Source: Rhizobium cauense (GTDB taxonomy: Bacteria > Pseudomonadota > Alphaproteobacteria > Rhizobiales > Rhizobiaceae). From it: a stretch of 64,000 nt of DNA. Below, piece after piece: positions 20,271-28,053 of the stretch (positions within the stretch are counted from its first letter, which is position 1; each line of letters starts with the position of its first letter). The translations under genes were made by a program, and so were the position numbers. The notes under the pieces are model-generated. The model was not told where the DNA came from. It saw only the letters and a list, made by a program, of their open reading frames with translations, and did no database searches. The stretch lies in assembly GCF_019511525.1 (NCBI RefSeq), contig NZ_JAEUAT010000003.1, forward strand, positions 1 to 64,000, given 5' to 3'.

Positions 20271-21908
20271 ATGCAGCACGCCGAGGGCCATGGACTGATT
20301 ACCGCGCCGGTCGATCGCCTGCAGGCGACGTCATCTGCTCGGCGCGAGCGGTCCACGTCACGATTTGTGGCCTGGAGTGAAACGCTTGAGGCCCATATCG
20401 CCTACATTGCTTTGATCCTTTGCATCGCTTCCATTACGCCTCTTGACAGCCTTGCCAGCGCTCATTCAGGTGCACTTTTCGGTCTCGGCTTCCTGGCTGT
20501 CTGGCGATATGGCTGGGGCCTTGCGCACTTCGTGCGTTCCAACATCTACCGCTCGATCGTGTTTCCGCGTATGCGAGCTGCAGCCGAGACGGCAATGCGC
20601 GAAAGCGCTGAGAACGAGCAACACGTCTTTCTCCTCGTTACCAGCTTTCGCATCGACGGCGATACAACTGCGGCGGTCTATCGTGCAGCCTTCGAAGCAG
20701 CGAAACGGGCGCCGAATGGCGCTACGGTAGTCGCCTCCATCGTCGAAATGGGCGATCAACGCCTTATAAAGCAGCTACATCAGCTGGTCTGCGGCGAAAA
20801 CAGCAACGTTCGCCTGGTCATCACCCGCATAGCCGGAAGCGGTAAGCGCGATGCGCTGGCCTATGCATTCCGCGCTATCTCCCGGCAGGAGCCGAAGGTC
20901 GACGACGTCGTGGCCGTCATCGACGGGGACTCAATCGTACCGTCTGATCTCGTCAGCAAGTGCATGGGGTTTTTCCAGGCCGACAGCCGCGTCGGGGCAC
21001 TCACAACGGATGAAATCTCGCGCGTTCACGGCAAGGCGAAGTTTCATATCTGGTACAGTTTGCGGTTTGCTCAGCGCCATATTCTCATGTCGTCGAATGG
21101 ACTGTCCGGCAAGGTGCTCACATTGACGGGCCGCATGTCGATGTTCAGGGCGTCGATCATTTGTGACCCCGACTTCGTAAACCAGATCGAGTCCGATTAT
21201 GTCGATCACTGGCGGTTCGGTCGGCTCAAATTCCTGACAGGAGATGACAAGTCGAGTTGGTTCTGGCTTCTGCGCAACCGCTACAAGATGCTATATATTC
21301 CTGACGTTGTCGTCGCGACCGTCGAGGAACCCCCATCCAGGTATTTTCTGCCGGCGGCGACCCAGCTGATGGTGCGCTGGTTCGGCAATATGCTGCGCAC
21401 GAATACACGGGCGTTGGCATTAGGACCATCCAAAGTCGGCCTCTTTACATGGTGGACGATCTTTGACCAGCGCATCTCCATGTGGACATCGCTTGCCGGG
21501 CTGGCGATGGTTTTCTTGGTCGGACTGTTTGCGACACCTTACGCTTTCCCAATTTACCTCCTGTGGGTTCTGGTAACGCGATACCTCCTGACACTGATGT
21601 TGTTCAATTCACGGCCGCGCGTATCGGCCTTCTATCCCTTCTTTATTTATTTCAACCAGATCTACGGATCGATCATAAAGACCTACATCTTCTTCCGCCT
21701 GAACAAGCAGAAGTGGACGCGTCAGAAGACGACACTTGCGGATAACCGCACGCGCTTCGAGAGCTATGCTCGCGAGGCATCCTCAGTGCTCTTGCATGTC
21801 ATTGCTCTCATTGTGTTCGGTACGTTGGTGGCCCTTGTGCTGGGGCAACTAGCAGTCCCCGACGCCACCGTATTTGCAATGGCCTACGGTCTGAACCCGG
21901 TAAATTGA
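20271..21908 (+). CDS. alg8: Alg8-like mannuronan synthase, family 2 glycosyltransferase
   Basis: A 545-residue inner-membrane synthase with an N-terminal membrane region (about 45-90), a cytosolic GT-2 domain and several C-terminal membrane spans (about 400-480 and 505-530). Catalytic features are the SGKRDAL loop, DGD (218-220) binding the metal-nucleotide, TGDDKSSW near 323-330 and the RWFGNMLR motif that stands for the processive Q/RxxRW box. The stretch GPSKVGLFTWWTIFDQRISMW and the early VWRYGWGLAHFVR segment follow Pseudomonas Alg8 rather than cellulose or hyaluronan synthases. It polymerises GDP-mannuronate to polymannuronate, and needs Alg44, encoded next. It could use another GDP- or UDP-uronate, but the adjacent algD argues for mannuronate. 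Confidence 0.88.
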   Translation: MQHAEGHGLITAPVDRLQATSSARRERSTSRFVAWSETLEAHIAYIALILCIASITPLDSLASAHSGALFGLGFLAVWRYGWGLAHFVRSNIYRSIVFPRMRAAAETAMRESAENEQHVFLLVTSFRIDGDTTAAVYRAAFEAAKRAPNGATVVASIVEMGDQRLIKQLHQLVCGENSNVRLVITRIAGSGKRDALAYAFRAISRQEPKVDDVVAVIDGDSIVPSDLVSKCMGFFQADSRVGALTTDEISRVHGKAKFHIWYSLRFAQRHILMSSNGLSGKVLTLTGRMSMFRASIICDPDFVNQIESDYVDHWRFGRLKFLTGDDKSSWFWLLRNRYKMLYIPDVVVATVEEPPSRYFLPAATQLMVRWFGNMLRTNTRALALGPSKVGLFTWWTIFDQRISMWTSLAGLAMVFLVGLFATPYAFPIYLLWVLVTRYLLTLMLFNSRPRVSAFYPFFIYFNQIYGSIIKTYIFFRLNKQKWTRQKTTLADNRTRFESYAREASSVLLHVIALIVFGTLVALVLGQLAVPDATVFAMAYGLNPVN

Positions 21909-21918
21909 GGGAGTGGAT

Positions 21919-23049
21919 ATGAACGTCGTAAAATTCGAAGCGGACGTGCAACGTCAGCATGCACGCTACAAGCTCCCCTTGAAGTGCGTCATTGACGGAT
22001 ACCGCTACAACTGCCTTGATTGGTCGATCGGTGGCGTGGGGGTTGCAACCGGGAAGACCGTGCTGCCCGAGTTCAAGACATTTCCGGTCGACCTCGAGTT
22101 CCCTTTCGACGGCTTCGTCTTTACCCTGAGGGTAGACGCTCAGGTTCGCTATTGCGACCCGGTGAAGGGGCGTACCGGTTTCCAATACATGTCGCTAACG
22201 GAGGAAAACCTCCGCTTTCTGCGCTACGTGCGCGACGCTCACCTAACAGGAGAAGTCGTCGCCCTCGACGACGTTCTCGACCTGTCCAGTCGGGCGATCG
22301 ATGCGCGCGGTCGCAAGAAGGATTCCCTCACCGCCAAACAATCCCTCACTGAGCGTCGCAGGGCATTGGCCAAGCGATTTTTGCGGATCGGCGCAGTATC
22401 GATCCTCGGGCTCGGGGTACTGGCTTTTCTGTGGGGAGCGCTCTACCAGAAGCTCTGGACCTTCCAGGCCGACCAGGCCCTTGTGACGATCGATGCCGCA
22501 GCTGTGATCGCGCCGTCGGACGGCATCGTCACAAATATTGTCACACAAGGCGCTGTGAAGACCGGCGATCCCGTAGCGACGATCCTGCCTACCGCCAACA
22601 ACAAAAGCGTCACAGTGCTCGCGCGCTGCGACTGCATCGTTCAAGATGTCCAGGTGGGGTTGGATAGCCAGGTTCGGGCCGGAGAGCGGCTCCTTTCTTT
22701 GAGCATGCAGAATGCCAAACCGCACGTCGTGGCGATGGTCGACTATTCGCAAGCACAGCGCCTTTATGAGGGCGTTCGCGTTCTAATCGACCTTCCGCAT
22801 GGCCAGAGCATTTCGAATGCGTCTATCCGGGACCTGCCAAAACTTACGAGCACAGAACTGGCACTAGGAAACAAGATCCCGATCAACATCGATGTCGGCG
22901 ATCAGGATCTCACCTCCATCGTTGGGACACCCGTGAGCGTACGGTTCGTGCAACCACCTTGGGCAACTTCGTCCTTGCCAGACATGCCGAGGGTTCCCGC
23001 CAGCACGAGTTCGACGGGGGGCCAACCGCCGGCCGAGACCAAGGGATAG
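21919..23049 (+). CDS. alg44: Alg44-like PilZ-domain co-polymerase
   Basis: A 376-residue protein with the Alg44 architecture: an N-terminal PilZ domain, one transmembrane helix (about 155-176) and a periplasmic membrane-fusion (HlyD-like) domain. The PilZ domain retains both c-di-GMP motifs, RxxxR (Arg12, Arg16) and DxSxxG (Asp34, Ser36, Gly39), so c-di-GMP should bind and activate the synthase post-translationally. The periplasmic half has the biotinyl-lipoyl-like stretch (VTNIVTQGAVKTGDPVAT) and a proline-rich tail. ATG 21919 follows GAGGGAG by five bases; a GTG two codons earlier is less likely. It is 10 bp downstream of alg8, as expected for an obligate pair. Confidence 0.9.
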   Translation: MNVVKFEADVQRQHARYKLPLKCVIDGYRYNCLDWSIGGVGVATGKTVLPEFKTFPVDLEFPFDGFVFTLRVDAQVRYCDPVKGRTGFQYMSLTEENLRFLRYVRDAHLTGEVVALDDVLDLSSRAIDARGRKKDSLTAKQSLTERRRALAKRFLRIGAVSILGLGVLAFLWGALYQKLWTFQADQALVTIDAAAVIAPSDGIVTNIVTQGAVKTGDPVATILPTANNKSVTVLARCDCIVQDVQVGLDSQVRAGERLLSLSMQNAKPHVVAMVDYSQAQRLYEGVRVLIDLPHGQSISNASIRDLPKLTSTELALGNKIPINIDVGDQDLTSIVGTPVSVRFVQPPWATSSLPDMPRVPASTSSTGGQPPAETKG

Positions 23050-23131
23050 GAGCTCTGTGGCAGCCGCGTGCCCGCGGAGGAATTGCAACAAGCGAGTTCG
23101 ACACCTAGCGATGACGAGGGAGTTGATGCGT

Positions 23132-26100
23132 ATGACATGCACAAAACGGTACCTCGCTGGATTGGCCGCCTCGGTTCTGACGATGGCCGTCGTCTTCTGT
23201 GCAAGCGGGACCTATCCGGCCTTTGCTCAGACGTCGGAAACGTCGGATGTTATTCAGCAGGTCGTCGAGAAAATCCGGCAGTCCGTTCTTGATGCAGACA
23301 AGGCCAAGACGCCCGCCGAACGGATCAAGGCCTATGACCGCGCTCGCGATCAGCTGGCCGCGCTGGCGGTGACTGCTGAGGGTGGTGATGAGGCTGCCAA
23401 GATGAGCATTGCGGACCTGGAGGCGAACGGTATCACCAGCGACGTCGTTACCACAGGCACGCTAAGCGCCATGCTTGGAAGTCTGACAGACAAAGTCGGC
23501 GATCCCGACGCACGCGTCGCAACCAGGCTGCGGATCGACGACCTTATCGACACCCTGTCGGCGCCACAACTCAAGGTTTCGGCGCTGTCAGACTATGCGC
23601 GCCAAATCGCAAGCGACCACGATGCCGCCTTGAGCCTGCTGGAGAGAGCGATCGACGTTAGCACGAAGCTCGCTTCGGCGGACGAGAAGAACGCGGCGTT
23701 GAACAACATCGCACAGGTTGGCGCCTATGTGGAGCCGAAGCTGACATCGAATATCGTCAACAAGGCGGTCGGCGGTATGTGGCCAGCGCGCATGCGGGGT
23801 TTTGCCCGGTACGATATCGCTCTCAGACTGCTTGGCGAAAAGAAACTTGGAAAAAAGGAAATCAAGGACGCCAAGTTCGACGACATTTCGGCGGCAATCA
23901 AAGCCGAACTCAAGGCGGGCAGAATTGAGCAAGCTCTCTTGTTTGCACTTGCGGTTGATCCGGAATCCTCAGACCACCGCGCAGACGCTGTCAATGACGT
24001 CCTGGACGCAGCACTCAAAAACAATACCGTCAATCTGTTCCCGGTATTAGCCACGAGCCTCGCCGATCGCAGTGATCAGGAAGATCTGATCGTCCGTATC
24101 GTCAAGAACCGGATCGATGCCGACCGCTTGATCGATGCGACGGCTATGACCGACGTCATGGAACGCGGGCCTGGGCTTGCGGAAATCGACTTCACCCTTG
24201 CCTCCGAGCTTAGCGATCGCGGCTTGGTCAAGATGGCCACGCAGCAGTATGACCAAGGTACAGAGATCGTCAAAGCACTAAGCGGAGACGAGAAGGAAGC
24301 GGCTCTGATCGCGGCCATTGCCGGTGCGACAGACCTGAAGCGTTTTGATGACGCACAGTTCTTTGCAGACCAGCTGACGGATATTCGAGGCGCGTCCAAT
24401 GCACTCGGCAACCTGGCCAAAGCCTTTGCAGACAGCGACGATTTGAAGAAGGCCGAGGCACTTCTTGCCAAGATCCCCATCCCCAAGGACCGGGAGCAGG
24501 CGCTTTCCGGCATTGGGCGTGCCAAGGCGAGGGAAGGTGATCTAGATGCCGCAACGAAGATCGCCGACGAGATAACAAATGACGAAGACAAGGGCCGGGT
24601 GCAGTCTGAAATTGTCCGCGTCCGGGCGCGCAACGGAAGCGTCGATGACGCACTAGGCCTTGCGATCACCATCAAGGAACCGGAGTACCGTGTTGAATCG
24701 CTCCTGCGGCTTGCCAAGGAGATATCCGGAAAGGGTGACGCGGAAAAGGCGAGCGACGTTGTCGGCCAGGCCATCGCCTATGCCGGCGGTATAGGCAAAG
24801 CAGAGCAGCGCGACGAATTGTACTTTGACATCATCGACTATTTGTCGAAGTCCAATCAGATTGATCTTGCAAAGCAGCTCGTCAGCAAGATCGCCGACGA
24901 GAAGCTGAAGGCGAAGGCAGCCGGGCGCATCGCAAGCCGGGCGGCGCTCTCGGGTGACACTAAAACCGCTACTGCATACCTCGACAGCCGGCCGGCCGCC
25001 AGTGATGAAGATCTAAAAGCAGAAGTCATCATCGCGACCGCAAATGATCCCGCTTATGTCAAGACGGCCATCCTTGCTGCCAAGAGCATTCACGATCCGA
25101 TGCTTCGGGTGCGCACGTTTCGCGCCATTGCGGAAGTACAGTTGCGTCATCTTGACCGCGTCGGCTGGGGAATGGGAAAGGGCGAACCATCTGAGTACAG
25201 GAATTGGCGGGAAAAGGCCTCCTTGGAACCTGCAACCAGAGACGAGGCTAGGGCCGCGACGGCGATCTTCAGCGATGGCCGGATGTCGCTCAGCACAACA
25301 TCCGAAATGCCGGGTTCGCTCGCCAGGTACGGGTACCCCGATATAAGCAAGTCAGCCGCGACCACCCGCTCGATGCTGCCCTTGCCGGCCCCGGGACGGG
25401 TCTCGATAACGCTTGGAAACCTCAGCCCCTATGAAAGCAAATTCATGGAGGACCTGGCAGGGGGTTTTACCGGTCTGTCGCATGCCGCGCGTGCACAAGG
25501 GCTTCTCTATCCAAGGATCATCGTCATCCAGAGCGGTGTCTATACCCTCGGCAGCCTTGCGATGCAGCTTGACAGTACGGCTGGCGAACCGCTCGTCGAA
25601 CGAGACGGCGACACTGTCACACTTCGCGCGCCGTTGCTTGTCGGAGAAGGGGCAAGTCTGATCCTGTCGGGCCAGGAGGCTTCCACATACCGACTGTCCG
25701 CCACCGCCGGTGCGTTCCTTGCGGTCGGCGGCAAGCTCTACATTCAAGACACGACCGTCACATCGTGGGATGAGGCGTTACGCAAGCCACGCAGTTCGAC
25801 CAAGGAGACGCGTGGGATTTTCAGACCTTTCATTGTCGGTTGGAGCAACTCAGAGATGTTCATCGGCGGGTCGGTGCTGGACTCGCTTGGCTATGCCGCG
25901 TCCAAATCGTTTGGCCTGACGTTTTCAGCTGGTCCCAAGACCATCGTCAAAGTGCGCGAACAATTGCGAAATCCAACAGGTATCGTCGTGGAGAACTATT
26001 TCCACAACTTCGAATACGGCTTTTATTCCTACGAAGCCGACGACATCTCGCTTATCGGCAACGAGTTCGCAGACAACGTCCTCTATGGCGTTGATCCGCA

Positions 26101-26887
26101 CGACCGCTCGCACCGGCTGCTGATTGCGCTCAATACCGCGCATGACACCATGGTAAAGCACGGCATCATCATCTCCCGTGGCGTCGACGCCAGCTGGAAG
26201 GTCGGGAACGTGGTGTTTCACAACAAGGGTTCCGGCCTGATGCTCGACCGCGACAGCGTCGACAATCTTGTCTACGGCAACCTCTCCTTCGAGAACGATC
26301 AGGACGGTCTTACCTTCTTCGAAAGCAGCTGCAATCTTGCCGTCGCCAACGCCTTCATCGAGAACGGCCGCTCCGGCGTGCGCGTTCGCAACAGTTGGGA
26401 TATCGCCGTCCACGACAATGCAATTGTCGGCAACAAGCTCGAGGCAATCAGCGGATATATCAGCGACCTGTCGTTGGCAGACGGCGAATATAAGCGCGAC
26501 CTATTGATGGACCCTTATGTGCCGCTGACCACCTTCTCGGCGTCGAGCAATCTGATTTCCGCAAACGGCAAGGGCATAAAAGCTGCCGGCGTTTCCGGCC
26601 TGACATTGGCCAAGAACGAGTTCCGAAACCAGGAGGGTCGTCTCCTCGACGGCGATACGCGTCCCTTCGAGGGTCACGTGCTACGCTTCAACGGGAACAA
26701 GGACGTGGTCATCGCATCCACATGCCGTCCACAACGTCCGGCAAATTATGAATGCGCCTTCAGGGAAGCGGGTTTTATTGGAGGCAGCGACGCATTGTTC
26801 TTTGACAGCAATACGGCCGGCAATTGCACCGACGCTCGAGGGTCGGTGCAGTTTGAGGGTTTCCATGGAAAAGGAGACAGCAGTTGA
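23132..26887 (+). CDS. algG: Periplasmic TPR protein fused to AlgG-type mannuronan C5-epimerase
   Basis: A 1251-residue protein. A signal peptide ends near AFA-QT (about 27-28). Roughly residues 40-700 are alpha-helical tetratricopeptide-like repeats. The C-terminal 450 residues form a right-handed beta-helix (CASH) with the AlgG hallmark DPHD (988-991) in VDPHDRSHRLLIALNTAHD, followed by KHGIIISRGVD, GLMLDRDSVDNL and GVRVRNSW, all collinear with Pseudomonas AlgG. It should convert mannuronate to guluronate residues in the nascent polymer. Classical AlgG is about 540 residues with no TPR part, and AlgK is a separate TPR lipoprotein, so this is a scaffold-enzyme fusion at the place where algK normally sits. 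ATG 23132 fits GAGGGAG nine bases upstream; 23126 and 23111 are in-frame alternatives. Confidence 0.85.
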   Translation: MTCTKRYLAGLAASVLTMAVVFCASGTYPAFAQTSETSDVIQQVVEKIRQSVLDADKAKTPAERIKAYDRARDQLAALAVTAEGGDEAAKMSIADLEANGITSDVVTTGTLSAMLGSLTDKVGDPDARVATRLRIDDLIDTLSAPQLKVSALSDYARQIASDHDAALSLLERAIDVSTKLASADEKNAALNNIAQVGAYVEPKLTSNIVNKAVGGMWPARMRGFARYDIALRLLGEKKLGKKEIKDAKFDDISAAIKAELKAGRIEQALLFALAVDPESSDHRADAVNDVLDAALKNNTVNLFPVLATSLADRSDQEDLIVRIVKNRIDADRLIDATAMTDVMERGPGLAEIDFTLASELSDRGLVKMATQQYDQGTEIVKALSGDEKEAALIAAIAGATDLKRFDDAQFFADQLTDIRGASNALGNLAKAFADSDDLKKAEALLAKIPIPKDREQALSGIGRAKAREGDLDAATKIADEITNDEDKGRVQSEIVRVRARNGSVDDALGLAITIKEPEYRVESLLRLAKEISGKGDAEKASDVVGQAIAYAGGIGKAEQRDELYFDIIDYLSKSNQIDLAKQLVSKIADEKLKAKAAGRIASRAALSGDTKTATAYLDSRPAASDEDLKAEVIIATANDPAYVKTAILAAKSIHDPMLRVRTFRAIAEVQLRHLDRVGWGMGKGEPSEYRNWREKASLEPATRDEARAATAIFSDGRMSLSTTSEMPGSLARYGYPDISKSAATTRSMLPLPAPGRVSITLGNLSPYESKFMEDLAGGFTGLSHAARAQGLLYPRIIVIQSGVYTLGSLAMQLDSTAGEPLVERDGDTVTLRAPLLVGEGASLILSGQEASTYRLSATAGAFLAVGGKLYIQDTTVTSWDEALRKPRSSTKETRGIFRPFIVGWSNSEMFIGGSVLDSLGYAASKSFGLTFSAGPKTIVKVREQLRNPTGIVVENYFHNFEYGFYSYEADDISLIGNEFADNVLYGVDPHDRSHRLLIALNTAHDTMVKHGIIISRGVDASWKVGNVVFHNKGSGLMLDRDSVDNLVYGNLSFENDQDGLTFFESSCNLAVANAFIENGRSGVRVRNSWDIAVHDNAIVGNKLEAISGYISDLSLADGEYKRDLLMDPYVPLTTFSASSNLISANGKGIKAAGVSGLTLAKNEFRNQEGRLLDGDTRPFEGHVLRFNGNKDVVIASTCRPQRPANYECAFREAGFIGGSDALFFDSNTAGNCTDARGSVQFEGFHGKGDSS

Positions 26888-28053
26888 AAAACGCGCCTCA
26901 CTCTTTCCTCACAGTTCGCGGTGGTGTCGTCCTTTTGGCAACCGTACTTGGCGTAGCGGCTGGGCCGAGCTTACCGCATGGGCCGGTGGCTCAAGCTGCA
27001 AGTGGCGGTTACCAGGGACTGTTTGACGTGAGGGAGCGCAAGGCATTCCTCGAACAGAATCCGGCGTCTGATGCACGAAAGGCATGCCTTGCGGTGAATG
27101 CCGACGCCAAATGGCTAAACATCGACGTCATCAAGGGTCTGACGACAACAGAAGGATACGGCACCGATGGGTCCGCCAATCAGTATGCCTGGGCCGTCAT
27201 GGTTCTCTCGGGCCGCGCTCTTGCCGGCGACAAGCGCTCCGAAGAGATGCTCAAGGCGTTCTTGCTGAAGTGGGCAGACGCTGCTGCCTTTTCGCAAACC
27301 GAGAAGGCGCATGACGCTTATTACGCCCTAAAGCGTGTCATGTTGCCGACTGTTGTGGGTTATTCGATCATTCGCGATGGGCTAAGCGACGAAGAAGCGC
27401 AGAAGCTGATCGCCTGGATGGATCCATTGGTCCGGCGGGCCGATCAAATGTTCGAAGGAAGTGTCGACTACAACAATCATCGATACCTCGCTGACAGCGT
27501 TTTGATGACATGGGGCAGCCTGACGGGCAATCAGGACCTGTATCAGAAGGGGCTCGACCGCTTCCGCATCATCCTCGATGACGCGCGCGCCGATGGCAGT
27601 TTACCGCTCGAAACCCGCCGCGGCGCACGTGCGCTTTGGTATATGCGCCAATCACTGACGAGCATGACCGTCATGGCCGAAGTTGCCGCCGGTAGCCAGG
27701 ATGACCTCTTCGACGCCACCGCAGATGAAGACGGAATGAAAAAATCCATGTGGACGATCCTGTCCTTCTGGATGAATGGGATGACCAATCCAATCCTGGT
27801 CAAGGCTTATTCCGCGCAGAACTATATTCCCGGACCGGAGCAGGATTTCATGAAGCCGGATTTCGGCTTCCTGGAAAATCGCGGCAATGGACGGCACTAC
27901 CTCGCATTCCTCGAGGCGCTCGCTGTTCATCAACCACCGAATTTCATTCAGCGACGCGCGGGCGCCCTTTTGGAGCGCGAAGCGGGAAATGAGCGTCCTT
28001 TGATCGACGAATTCGCAGGCGGGAATGCCACCTGCTTCTGGAGGCAGGGATGA
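26884..28053 (+). CDS. algL: AlgL-like (PL5) alginate lyase
   Basis: A 389-residue protein with a signal peptide (cleavage near VAQAA-SG) and the alpha/alpha-toroid features of PL5 lyases: DYNNHRYLADSVLMTWG (Asn198, His199) and SLPLETRRGARALWYMRQSL (Arg249). By-eye alignment to Pseudomonas AlgL keeps the Asn/His pair and Arg but puts Gln256 where the catalytic tyrosine should be; Tyr253 is nearby. Activity may be altered, or the enzyme may serve as a periplasmic scaffold. The usual role is degrading misdirected alginate in the periplasm. Translation starts at a TTG that overlaps the algG stop (TTGA), with AAGGAG seven to eight bases upstream, indicating tight coupling. Confidence 0.82.
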   Translation: MKNAPHSFLTVRGGVVLLATVLGVAAGPSLPHGPVAQAASGGYQGLFDVRERKAFLEQNPASDARKACLAVNADAKWLNIDVIKGLTTTEGYGTDGSANQYAWAVMVLSGRALAGDKRSEEMLKAFLLKWADAAAFSQTEKAHDAYYALKRVMLPTVVGYSIIRDGLSDEEAQKLIAWMDPLVRRADQMFEGSVDYNNHRYLADSVLMTWGSLTGNQDLYQKGLDRFRIILDDARADGSLPLETRRGARALWYMRQSLTSMTVMAEVAAGSQDDLFDATADEDGMKKSMWTILSFWMNGMTNPILVKAYSAQNYIPGPEQDFMKPDFGFLENRGNGRHYLAFLEALAVHQPPNFIQRRAGALLEREAGNERPLIDEFAGGNATCFWRQG

